NCBI GenBank assembly: GCA_024362935.1
Contig: JANCRA010000005.1
Span: 18,798,235 to 18,862,234, forward strand
Reading direction: 5' to 3'
Length of the DNA: 64,000 bases
From: Setophaga petechia
Lineage: Eukaryota > Chordata > Aves > Passeriformes > Parulidae
Made by a program: the position numbers and the translations under genes. Shown here one piece after another: positions 53,630 through 64,000 of this stretch. Position 1 is the stretch's first letter. Each line of letters starts with the position of its first letter. The notes under the pieces are model-generated. The model was not told where the DNA came from, searched no databases, and was given only the letters and a program-made list of their open reading frames with translations.

Positions 53630-56600
53630 GATAAGTAGGAAGATATATCATGATAGCCATTCTGCAGAACATTCATTATCAGAAAATTAGGTTCCTTACA
53701 AAGTTTTTTTTCTTAATGCTTTCTTATTTGTACCTGTAGCCACTATTTTCTATTTGTAGGAAATTTTAGATGTATAATTTTTTTAAGCATCCAAAGAAAG
53801 ATAACATGAGTTATTATTCTGCTAATATAGTTGTCTAAAGGCAGAAAAAAAGTCAGATATATTGTCAGATATTCAGAACTGGATTGTTAAAAAATTCCTA
53901 TTTACAGGTGGTCCTTTACTAATCATATACAGACAACAAGGTGCTTTGATTCCTGTTTCTATCATTCTAAATTATTAACACTTGACTGTCAGAGCTAAAT
54001 ATTCAAAAAAATATCTTCAGACTCCCCATTCTATTTCTTCTTCAGTGTTCTAGAAATCTTTCTGGATACTGCCCCTACACTCCCTCTCTTCACACAAAAA
54101 GCTTGACATGCTATGTTTTCTGATTAGTTGCTGCAATTTTTTCATGCAATTATTTAGTGAGAAATTTTTTAAGAAGTGAAGGATCATGGAATCAGATTTT
54201 GGAAGAAAAGAAGTCAGGTGAAAACCTCTAAACCGTTTTCAAGTTGAATTTTCTTTCCTGTGTGTTCCTTTGGTTTTTTGCTATGCTCTATATAATAATC
54301 ACTGTTCTGTCTTCAGTCTACATTACTTTATTCCTTCATTTATACTTTTCTTCATAACATTCCTGTTTGTCTAAACTTATTTTTCATTGTATGGACCTAA
54401 CCACCTCCTCTCAGCTTGTCCCTACATTCACTCAAGCCCACACCAAGTGATCTAAACAAGCTTTAGCCATGGCTTAAAAATCTTAAAACTGCCTCAAGCA
54501 GTGCCTCCATCTTTTCCCTCATAAAGAAGTTGGAGTCTCAATAATCTCAACATGAACAATCAGTGTCAGGAGAAAAAGTGCTTGCCTGGGGCTTTTTTTT
54601 ACAAATATTTTAGAATAAGTAACTAAGAATAATAAGTGAGAATCCCAAAGTTACAACAGAAATAGTGTTAACACCAACAAATACATTGAACTTTACGTTT
54701 CATTTTTACTTAACAGCGAAATAACAAAGCAAAACCAGACCAGAGTATTTTATTTGAAAGTTTTTTCATTATCTCAAAGTGATACCTACAGATTAAATAT
54801 AAAAATATAATTTCATATACAGAATTTAATCTGCTGTTTGGTTAACTTACTAACTAGTTGCTTAGACTAATTCACACATATTGTATGCACACAATGTTGA
54901 GAATACATTTTTTCAACTGTTGGATCACCTGATGAAGCTCAACTTAACCACAAATGATCAAATGCCTGACAAAAATACAGGAAGAAACAAATATGGGAAT
55001 TGTGCTGGATGCTGGACTCTTGACAGATGTTCCAAAACCAGTGAATATTGGGCATTTACTCCCATTTGTGTCCCACGGCTGTTTCACAGCCACCTTGTAT
55101 TACCTTAACAAGCTAAAGTGTATGGACTCTCCCTGAGCAGAAGTGTAACCAAACCCACAGGGATGGGCGCTCCAAGAAACATTTAATCCAGCACTCCATC
55201 TTTCACAGTGGGTAGAATTCTAACAAGACCAGGCACTTGAGTTTTGACCACTTAAGAGAGCTTTCCTCTGCTGCAACTTAGATTAGTCTGAGTTCTTGGG
55301 TAACAGTCTTCAGCACATAATAGCTGAGGTCTGCCAGGAGCTCTTTGAAAGAGCCCTCTTCTCTGCACTACATACACATTCTTATGGTCTATATGTCAGG
55401 GCAAGAAGCCCAGATTTTGTCATCAGCAAGAGCACTGTGCAAGATTGCTGTCTTTTAGAAAAGCATTCCCTCCAGGGAATTCAAAATGATCAGGCAGTTT
55501 GAGAAACGGCAATCTCAGCCTGGGCTGAATACAAATCAAATACATAAATGGAATTGCACATCACTTACACTTACTGATGAGAGTATTGACAGTAGCACGG
55601 CCTTTTCCCTTTCCCAGGATTCTTTGAGTCTAATTTTATACACCATAATAATTACACTGCTCTTCCATACTGGTATCAAGATGCTCCTGACACTACCCAT
55701 AGCCAGATTTCAGGGGCTGAAGTTTATCTATTAGGGCAGACTCGTTAGTGGCCATTATGTTTAATAGGAATTTAACAGTCACTACTTTGTGTGTTGTGAG
55801 GATGTTTGTTTTCAAAATAATTACAGCAGTAACTTGTAAATACAAGTCTGAGATTAATTCATAAAGCAATTCTGTACTTTTAGAATGAATAAGTTATAAT
55901 TCCTTTCCATCTTTAAACTACAAAAATCAAATAATTTCTCACTCTTTTGACCCTGGTCAAGATTTTAAACTCTTTTGGATGCATAGCTTAAAAATTATAT
56001 GTAGTTTACAGTTTATCTCCTACATACTTAGAGGAAATATTTCACACTTATTTGAAATTCAGACTGCAAAGTGAGCGATTGGTGGGGAAGCTGAAGCAGC
56101 TCAATTACTATGGAGATGCAGAATTTTGTAAGAAGCCTCACTGAAAAAAATTAATGCCAATTGCATTTATGATTCTCAACTCAAAAAGAAATTAATAAAA
56201 TCTAGTATATTTGAATCTGCATAAATAGAGCTATTCTGAAAATGGATTCATATTGCCAATATTTCTTAATTGAAGGAAAGCAACCACTGATTTCTCTTCT
56301 ACTTCAATTATGAAATGACAGCAAATCATCTTGCATCCTTTTCATCCCATCACACCCCTTCTGAACTATTTGCCCAATTCATAGGCTCTGTCCCAATCCA
56401 ACAGAAATGGGCTTAACAGTGTGAGAAGATGATGCATTTCAAACAGGGTTGTTGATGGCTGAAGACTGTTGTCCAGCCTCAGAATGGGTAACTGCTGGCA
56501 CTACAATGCTTACCCTGCATGAGACAATATTGGGAAGGTAATCTACAAACAGCTAACAAAGGTTAAAAACCTCAGGGTTTACCACATTAGGCTCTAAATT

Positions 56601-57433
56601 GCATTAAATAGATTGAGGACCGTAGCCTAACTAATCTTCTAACACATGACCAGAAAATATTGTGTTTCAGTTATGTTGTGTTACAAAAAGTAGTGATTCT
56701 AACCCCTAACATTTTTTCAATCAGAAAATGAAGCAGTAAAAATTTTTTCCAAATGTGAATTTTTAAATTCAAACTACTCACAGGAAAATCTAAAAGGAAC
56801 TGTGATAAAATGTCACAGAAAACCAATTCCAAGATAGTCAAGTTACAGACCTTGTCATACTTCTGCCTCTGTTACACCAAAATATAGTGGCAACTTCATG
56901 CAGTGCCTCTAGGCATAAAACTCCCTGATATAAATTCAACAAGATAGAGAGCAATTACATATTCTGACCTCAATTTCTTCATTTCTCACATATTTCTAAT
57001 ACAAGGGTGATTTCTATTTGCATTTTACAATTTTCTGAGTCCGCTAATTGCAAGGCATTCTAAAATAAATGCAAATTGTCTGGACAGCCACCATCCAGTT
57101 TCTAATGGACAGGTGCTCATATAAAAATTCAACAGGATCAGCAACAAGCTAGCAGTAACCAGCAGGGTAAGGGTAGAGAGAAATGACTTGACTCTCAGCT
57201 GAACTTCCTGTTTAACTACAGGGATAATCAAATAAGGTCAAGCATTTGGCAGAGCAGCTGTGCCACACAGCAAATAAGGAGTGCTGGTGTATTGATACAT
57301 ACAGTAACAGTGTTTTGATTTTCTCAACCACCATTTCATGTCTTGCAATGCAAAGCTGCTGCAGCAGAAACCAAGAGCACTCCTGCACTCTCAGCCTTGC
57401 TCCTGGGCTCTGCAGGCTCAGCTGCCTCACAGG

Positions 57434-57566
57434 CCGCTTGAAGCCTTGCGGCAGAGCAGCCATTAGCGCTCACGGCAGCACTCGAGCAGCCCACCTCTTG
57501 TCCACGAGGAAAACATTAAAGCTGTCCAACAGAGTAACTAATAACCGACTAATCCTTGCCCCCACG
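57434..57566. promoter_or_regulatory. CpG cluster, possible small promoter or enhancer
   Basis: Eight CpGs fall in about 130 bases (contexts gccgc, tgcgg, agcgc, cacgg, ctcga, cacga, accga, cacgg), whereas the surrounding kilobases contain almost none. Base composition is locally GC-rich from about 57340. On the - strand an 83-codon frame (57463 down to 57212, beginning MAALPQGFKRP) starts inside it; on the + strand a 108-codon frame overlaps. Neither resembles a known protein. CpG retention points to an unmethylated regulatory element or an exon, but the patch is far shorter than a typical CpG island. Confidence 0.35.
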
Positions 57567-58087
57567 GGATGAGAGATGTTTAAATCTCCCTGGCAGAATG
57601 AAATGACTGGACTGGTGGTGACATTCTTATCCACAGAAACTTATTCTCAGATGTAGCTCGCTTAGGACCCAAATTAACTACTACAAATAGATGCTTTCAA
57701 CATACAGTGATTCTAGGACCTGTAGTGCTTTGACTTAATAATTTATGACTTTCCTTCTTCAGTAAATGAAAATAAATTGATTTATGGCAGTAAATGCACA
57801 GGTACTGAAAACGGCAGCTGTAGTTTTTTTGATACCCATCTGTCCTCCTCTTACTCCATCTGTTTCCTTCACTCATTGCACTGGAATTCAGCTTCACAAA
57901 ATGCAGTCCAAACTCTTTCATGTAGCAGTGTAAGTTACCTAGTAACCCAGCTAAAAGACATTTTCAAAATAAATCACTCTCCTTGTACTCTGTAGAAGGC
58001 AACAGACATGGATTTTGTGGTTAATATACGTCTGAATACTTTTTTCAACAAAATATACAACTGTCAGTAAATTTCCTCTGATTTCAG

Positions 58088-58792
58088 ATGGTACACTTGG
58101 AAATAATACCATAAAGGCTTATTATTTTAAGCAACTATTGATTACACCCTGGGGATTTTCACCAATTCCACTTGATACTGCTTTTAAAATGGTAAGTACC
58201 TACGTAATTTTATGATTTATAGACTGCCTCAATCTTATAGATAATACAACAGTAAAAATGCACACTAATATATAATATCATTTGATTATATAGCTTTTAT
58301 TAAACTGTGTTGACTGACTTTTTTTATTCTTCAACAGTTCTTTGGCCTGTTAATGATTAAAGATTTGGATTTCACTCTTTACACTAAATGTAAGTGTATA
58401 ACAGGAAAAGAAAACCTAAGAAAGCACTCCTTCCTTACAATCCAAAATGGGACATAAAATATAAAGGCTGAAATTAATTTAATGAAGTAATGAAGTTCTG
58501 CATAGCACAAATACAAAGCTACTACTAAAACCCATTTTTTCTACAGGAAACTATAAGCAAAGGCTATTTCCATTATAATCCCATCTTTAAGGCAGTGTGG
58601 TACGCAAGGTCAGTCGAAGGTCAAGAAGGGAGGTTGCTGTTACTCTATAAAAGAACTCACACTTTAATTATAAAAGTACCTCAGTGTTCATGGTATCCCT
58701 TCATTTCCACACTAACATGGTACCTTGGATACCTACATGCCTTAAATACTTTGGTTTATGCATTTACCACTTCATTATTGGCATCACATTAA
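58088..58792 (+). other. Cluster of splice-like modules with open frames
   Basis: The first module is 58088-58191: acceptor 'aaatttcctctgatttcag', donor 'atg|gtaagtacc', open in the third frame for 34 codons (starting GTLGNNTIKAYY) and ending on a codon boundary. The second is 58338-58389: acceptor 'ttttattcttcaacag', donor 'aat|gtaagtg', open in the first frame. A third acceptor, 'cattttttctacag', ends at 58546 and leads into an open frame to TAA at 58790-58792. Joining modules two and three creates an immediate TGA, but joining one directly to three keeps the frame open. No peptide here is recognised, so chance cannot be excluded. Confidence 0.22.
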
Positions 58793-60760
58793 AAGGGAAT
58801 AGTTACATTTTCTTTGTACTACAAAGCTCTTTCAACCGATACTGAATTTATACAGAATAGAATACTCAACACTAGCATACAGAATACAGTGCACAGGAAG
58901 ACACATTTAAACACACAACACTGTGATCTAGGTGGTAGTAACTCTATTTCTAATTTTTTTTTAATTCCATACATTGTTTTACTAAAAATTCAGTAGCACA
59001 ACTGCCTGAAAGAATTTTATGGAGTCAAAAGCAATAAACTACATAACCTCTTGAGATACAGAAGTGGTTATATTTTAAGGGAACTTGAAAATATGTGGTA
59101 AGAATTCAGGTTGGAAATGTTTTTCCAAATTGAAAAATAAAAACAAATTATGGTAATAGGACTTTGTAGAAATTTCATATTGCGGGTCCATTATCATGAT
59201 GTAGGTGACTGAAAAATGAGGATTGCAATTCTTTTAATCTTTATGTGCATTTAAATACATAAAAGTAAATTCTTCCTTTCTGTGGCAGAGTTTGAAATAC
59301 TTACAAATGAAAGCAAAGAACTAAACTGCTACTAACCATACAGAAAAAAAATTTAAGTCTGTATACCTCCTGTGGTCTTTAAAAAGCATTAAAAATTAAT
59401 CATTTGCATAAAGATAAAGCAAGAAAACACATGCAGAAACATTTATCTTTTAGACATCTGCATGTTACTTATCTCAATCTCTTCCATAAATAGAAACTAA
59501 TTATGGAGAGACTGAAACCAAGACAATGCCCTAGAAAGAAGCAACCTTTTTTAAATATACCCAAAATGGTGTGAGTAAATCTGTATCGTACAGATTCATA
59601 TTTAACACATAGATCTTCTTGGTCTAATCTTCCTCCTTTTACAAGCAACAGTAAAACTACTAATTCCATTAAAAGCACAATGAGCCTTGATGTATTCTTT
59701 CTCTAGTAAAATTACCTGCCTTGCAGAGTACCAACATTAGCTGTGAATGGTAGAATTGTAAGGCTCAGGAGAAAAAAAGCATTCAGACCTCTAAATTAAT
59801 GCCTGAGCTCTGACTTTTAAGTGAAGACAGAGATCAGTAAGTCAGCTGCTGCTCATATTGCTTTCTTATTCATAACTGAAAAACCAGAGGCTTAGGGAGT
59901 ACTTGGCAACCTAATCCATTCCTTCCCAGGAATTTTATATAAGGTTTCTTTTAATGTAATTGTATTCTCCTGCTTTCTTCTCCTGCTATAAATATAATTT
60001 CAGAAACAAGATTGATCCAAGGCTAAATTTCAAACCCCAAAAGTGACACAATATAGAGGTCAGCAGCGAGGTTGAAATTTCAAATATGCTGAATCAATCC
60101 TGCCAAGGTGGTGTTAAGGTTCCTCAGTTTCAAAGCATACCTCAGCTGCTCTATTTGGACAGTAATGTTCCCCAGAGTCACTGCAGAAGTGCATAACAAG
60201 CTGTTTCTCAGAGCAAATAACAACTCTTTATATATCAGCAAAAGAAGGCAGGCAAAGGACAAAATAGAAGACCCTTCAGCCACTCGGAGCTGAAAAGAAC
60301 CCTTAGAAAGACTGCAACAGACCTGAGTCAGGAAAAATATTTTCTTTGCAAGCTGGGGCAAAGAGGTGGTAGGATGGACCCAAGGAAGTCTGCCAAGTTA
60401 AAAGCTGCAGCTGGATTTCACAAAATTAAGCACAACCATGGTCTTTATTTTTAGACACCTGTGCTAAAGGAAGGGAGATTAAGATGCCTGAAATTATTAT
60501 TCTTCACAGGCAGGGTCACTCAGAAATCTGATCTGTATTATTGCAGACACTTGTAAACACTGATTCACCAGGATACAGCACTGAGCTATAATTCACACTT
60601 AGTGCTGCACAGCAACCCAGCAGCCAAAAACCGTGTCCCATTAGAACAGTGTACCAAGTGACAATTTGCTATGCTGCTTTACAAAAATCATAACGGGAAG
60701 AAATACCTTCAGGATTGCCCTCAAATACCATCTGTCCACAGAAAAAGGCAAAATACATTA

Positions 60761-60850
60761 ATTTACATACAACATTTTGCCAGCCAGCAGCAGCAGTAAG
60801 CATTATCCCCTCCCCCTACCCTTTACCTAAAAAGGGACTACTCTAAATCA
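60761..60850 (+). repeat. Copy A of a paired ~80-bp repeat
   Basis: The string 'atttacatacaacattttgc' and then 'cagcagtaagcattatcccc' and 'gggactactcta' aligns with copy B at 63230-63306 in the same orientation, with a few small gaps. By eye identity is high (roughly four in five) over the first 55 bases and lower after that. The two could be members of an interspersed family or products of an old local duplication. Confidence 0.6.
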
Positions 60851-62968
60851 CTTCAGTTTGGCATATACATTTTCTGTGACAAAAATAAACCAAAGCAACT
60901 GAATATGTAACAATGTGCAAAAATGCAGAGCCTAGGGAATAAACAACCCAGTGCCCATGTTCTGTTTGCCATATACTGCTACCCTGAAATGCAGAATATT
61001 TGCACAAATATAGGGAACCCTGAATGGCAGCAAGAGGCTCTTGCAACCTAGACCAGCCCTAGTGCGTGCCTTCAGAGACCAATTTCACACCAGCTGGACT
61101 TCAACCTAAATAGTATTTAGCTGAGTTTCAAATAAATCACTCATTCTTAGTCCTAACTTCCTGACCCAGTGCAACAGCACTATCACATCAGTCTACCTTA
61201 AAGCAAGGGCAAAATGAATTATGTAGCTAAGTCTAAGTGGATGCACTGGGCATGGTAAAGGAGGAGTGCAGATGAACATTTAAAGCTAAAGCTTTAAAAT
61301 TAGATCACATAAAATGCATTTAAATAGCTACAGCAGTAATTATTTAATTTCAAACTCCTCAACACTATGAGACCACAACCTGAAAATTTATTCTATGACT
61401 TCTGATTTGTAGACAGCTGCTAAACTACAAGATTTCAGCTTTCCTTGGTTAACTAATCAGAACATGCTTTTCATTCATTCTTGGTTTTAAACTTTATTGC
61501 TAATGCAGAAAATCTGCATAATACCAAAAGCTGAGACTCAAAGAGATAGAACTTGATCTCAAAATAGCAGGGCTTGCTGCAGTTTTTGGTATTTTTCTAG
61601 TATTTAATTAACTAAAAAACTTCAGAATTATAATTCACGGACAAATAACTTCATTACAGGGCAATTGTCTGTGGTGTTTCATGTTCTTCCAGAAGGCTGA
61701 TTTCAAAAACATACAAGCCTTGGAGGGGGGAGTAGCCAGAAGGAAACAAACTGAAATAACCTTAGCTTACATTACAAAAAGGAAAATTCCCTGTTCAAGT
61801 TCAAACTAAATGGCATCTTGGAGGGGAGAACAGAAGAATAATCACTTCAAGCAACTTGTGTGAATGATGACTTGGAGAACCTGGCAAAAAAAAAAAGAGG
61901 ACAATCCTCAAGGCAAGAGATGCGACAAACCAGCTATTTGCATGAATTCAAAGAAAAAAATGGGAATTTTTGACAATTTGTTTACATAGCCTTTTGAAAG
62001 ATAGGATTTATTAGTCATCAGAGGGATAAGTCTTTTTCTCCCTTTTCAACTTCTGCAACATCACATTCAACATTACCAGTAGGTCATTCTGTACCTTCTC
62101 AAAGCTATAAACAGCAATCCAGATGCCACAAGCATGGCAAAAGAGATGGCAACCTTGGCTGTGCCTGGTCTCTATGCTACTGAGTACTCTATTGTAATCA
62201 AGGTATTAAAGAATAAACCCAATAAAGTTTTCGTGATGGCAGCTTGAGGAGATCACTAAAATAGCAGTTATGTATGTACATGGGGAGGGTCAGCCCTTTG
62301 CAGAGGGCTACAGGTCTGGCATGAAATTGCTCTTCAGTTTGGTAGGCAAACGACATGCACTGATCTTCAGTTCAATAAAATGGGGATGCCTCCACTGCAG
62401 AGCAAAGAGGTGACATTTCACTTCACTCAAGTTTCAGTTCTCCTAGAAAGAAACTATATTTCCTTGGTTTATGTATTCAAGTTCAGAGGATGCTGATATC
62501 CATAAATGCAAAACGACCACTGAACGCTCTTATATATTAAGAAGAACTGTAGAAATGTCCAAGACAGAACCATAGATGGGTCCAGTTCTCAGTAAAGTCA
62601 AGGCTACATATTCATCCATGATAACCACTGGTGGCACACTGGAATACACCATGCTAATGGCCAGTCTGTTCCTTCCTCGTTGTGCCAAAGCACTCATAGG
62701 TAACATACAACTGCTTGATAGCTTTTGATCTCTTCTGCTCAGGCTAGTACTGCAACCTATTTTGGATTAATTCTTTGTCTGTTGGCTTTGTCCCTTCCTT
62801 TCAGACACTGTTCAGGTTTTGACTGGGACACAGCCAGTTTTCTTCATAGCAGTCTGTGTTTTGAACTTATGGCCACAGCAGTGTTGACAGCATAAGGTCA
62901 CCTCTGTTCGTGTATTACAATTTCATTGCATATATGTGGATGACTTTGACAATCAATTTGCAAAATAC

Positions 62969-62992
62969 AAACACACACACACAAACACACAC
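62969..62992. repeat. (AC)n microsatellite, interrupted
   Basis: AC dinucleotides run for about 24 bases with one 'aaa' interruption. It is probably length-variable. Confidence 0.85.
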
Positions 62993-63229
62993 CAGAGGCT
63001 CAGGATCTAAGGATCTAGAGGGTACATTTTCAAAACTTAACACAAGAGGTACATTCAATCCTTTCAATGAATAATAGGATAAGTATACACACCACTTACA
63101 ATGGACTTCAAAAGGTTCCACAATTGGAATTAATTTAGGAAACAGATGAGAGGAAATTAAAAAAAATAAAACAACTCTAGCAACACATCAACCAGTGATT
63201 ACTACTTTCTATCAGATTATATAATATAT

Positions 63230-63306
63230 AATTACATACAGCATTTGTCAGCCAATAGCAGTCATTAAGCATTACCCCCTTCACCTTAGAATGGACTATT
63301 CTATAC
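63230..63306 (+). repeat. Copy B of a paired ~80-bp repeat
   Basis: The string 'aattacatacagcatttgtc' followed by 'gtcattaagcattaccccct' and 'tggactattcta' matches copy A at 60761-60850, lying 2.47 kb upstream. Flanks outside the match do not align by eye, which favours independent insertion or an old, mostly eroded duplication. Confidence 0.6.
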
Positions 63307-64000
63307 CCCTATCTATCCATGTATAAGCTGATCAACAGACTTTTATGTCTTTGTTAGAATTACTGCTGCTCAAAAGCGGCAATTCTAAGACAGATTTTAT
63401 TGTTTTGGCTACTAACATCAAAAAGTCCCTGTCCTGCTGAATCTTTTATTTCTTCTTCCCATGTTGTAAAAAGCACCCTGATATCTCTGTAAAAGATATA
63501 CCACAGCATAACTGCATCCTCTGCATTAAAGACAGGATAGTGAAATGTAGGATCAGCATTTCTCAGACAGCACCTGCACATCTTCTGGTTGCCAAGGTAC
63601 AAAACACATTAAAATTTCTGAGGTTTTCATATAAGAAAACATCTTTTGGGGAAAATGTCCAAACAAACATTGTGGATGAGAGATTTTCTTTGTTTACAGA
63701 ACAGACACTACATCATGAGGATCAAACTTACCCACTTCATCTCTCACCATTAATCTAAAAAACTCTGCATGTTTAGTAGTTCCCTGAGCATTTGCCCTTC
63801 TTATCTCTTTAATCTTGACAAAGGGACCATAAAATGTGCCAGGTAAAGGCAGCTTTCACAGTTACTAACCCAGACCACCTTATTAGGAAACAAATCAAAA
63901 GCACAAGTTCATTCCACAGAAGCTGTAAAACAGTTTCCATACAAAATTATTTTGTCCCAAGTAAAGTGACACAAAAGTCAACTATGCATCAGCTCAGATA

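Larger units (their letters stand above)
51198..58087. other. Noncoding block
   Basis: Sequence at 51.4-52.0 kb is somewhat GC-richer with no coding signature; its 'aactcccactgaagtcagca' at about 51813-51832 may be an ancient repeat scrap. A dinucleotide AC run near 52840-52851, a run of 12 A at 53521-53532, a 20-bp tandem duplication at 53590-53629 and the CpG cluster at 57434-57566 are the other visible structures. No gene is recognised. Confidence 0.6.
58793..64000. other. AT-rich noncoding block
   Basis: No gene is recognised. The paired ~80-base repeat (60761 and 63230), an A-run at about 61886-61896 and an (AC)n tract at 62969-62992 are the visible structures. Open frames do not exceed about 93 codons and show no family features. 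The sequence runs off the window without a boundary. Confidence 0.6.

Noticed and set aside
54183..54215. Possible CR1 start in reverse ('ggatcatggaatcagatttt')
   Set aside because: Only the 'atcatggaatca' word matches; the following sequence does not continue into the CR1 pattern.
62365..62390. MIR-like 'cttcagttcaataaaatggg'
   Set aside because: A match of about 20 bases to the 'ctcagttt..taaaatgggg' region with nothing supporting it on either side.
62915..63121. Frame on the - strand with a Val-Cys repeat
   Set aside because: The repeat is the translated (AC)n microsatellite.

Overview
This is vertebrate nuclear DNA, most likely from a bird. It is AT-rich, poor in CpG, and holds no bacterial or viral gene layout, operon, rRNA or tRNA gene or CRISPR array. 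The best lineage evidence is a set of 5'-truncated CR1 LINE 3' ends. Two are clear: one on the + strand near 25.8 kb, and a well-preserved one on the - strand at 50.95-51.2 kb. Both carry the bird-type ending 'gacttgatgatcttagaggtcttttccaacc...' in slightly diverged form. Two shorter or older CR1 ends lie near 39.9 kb and 43.9 kb.

No protein-coding exon can be assigned with confidence in the 64 kb. No open frame exceeds about 117 codons and none resembles a protein family I recognise. The window is therefore either an intergenic gene desert or the inside of a very long intron, and the sequence alone does not decide which. Several segments have the form of exons (pyrimidine tract plus AG, body, GTAAG-type donor). 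The most notable are 13506-13645 and a group at 58088-58792, which starts about 0.5 kb after a local CpG cluster (57434-57566). These are candidates only, because such pairs also arise by chance at this scale.

Layout: 1-13.5 kb is AT-rich noncoding DNA with a (TGGA)n microsatellite, a small GC/CpG patch near 2.1-2.3 kb, a degenerate MIR-like SINE near 6.8 kb and an almost T-free A/C-rich tract near 12.9 kb. 13.5-25.7 kb holds one exon-like segment, short tandem duplications, a homeodomain/SOX-motif-rich stretch at 19.17-19.40 kb that reads like a conserved enhancer, and several inverted repeats. 25.7-51.2 kb holds the CR1 remnants, a nested inverted repeat next to the first CR1, a 24-bp tandem duplication, two clean hairpins and a GC-rich 100-codon open frame near 48.7 kb. 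51.2-64 kb holds the CpG patch, the exon-like group, and two diverged copies of the same ~80-bp sequence about 2.5 kb apart (60.8 and 63.2 kb).

I found nothing that amounts to a new biological system. The points most worth checking are the CpG patch with its downstream splice-like modules, the paired ~80-bp repeat, the 140-bp exon-like segment and the enhancer-like block.
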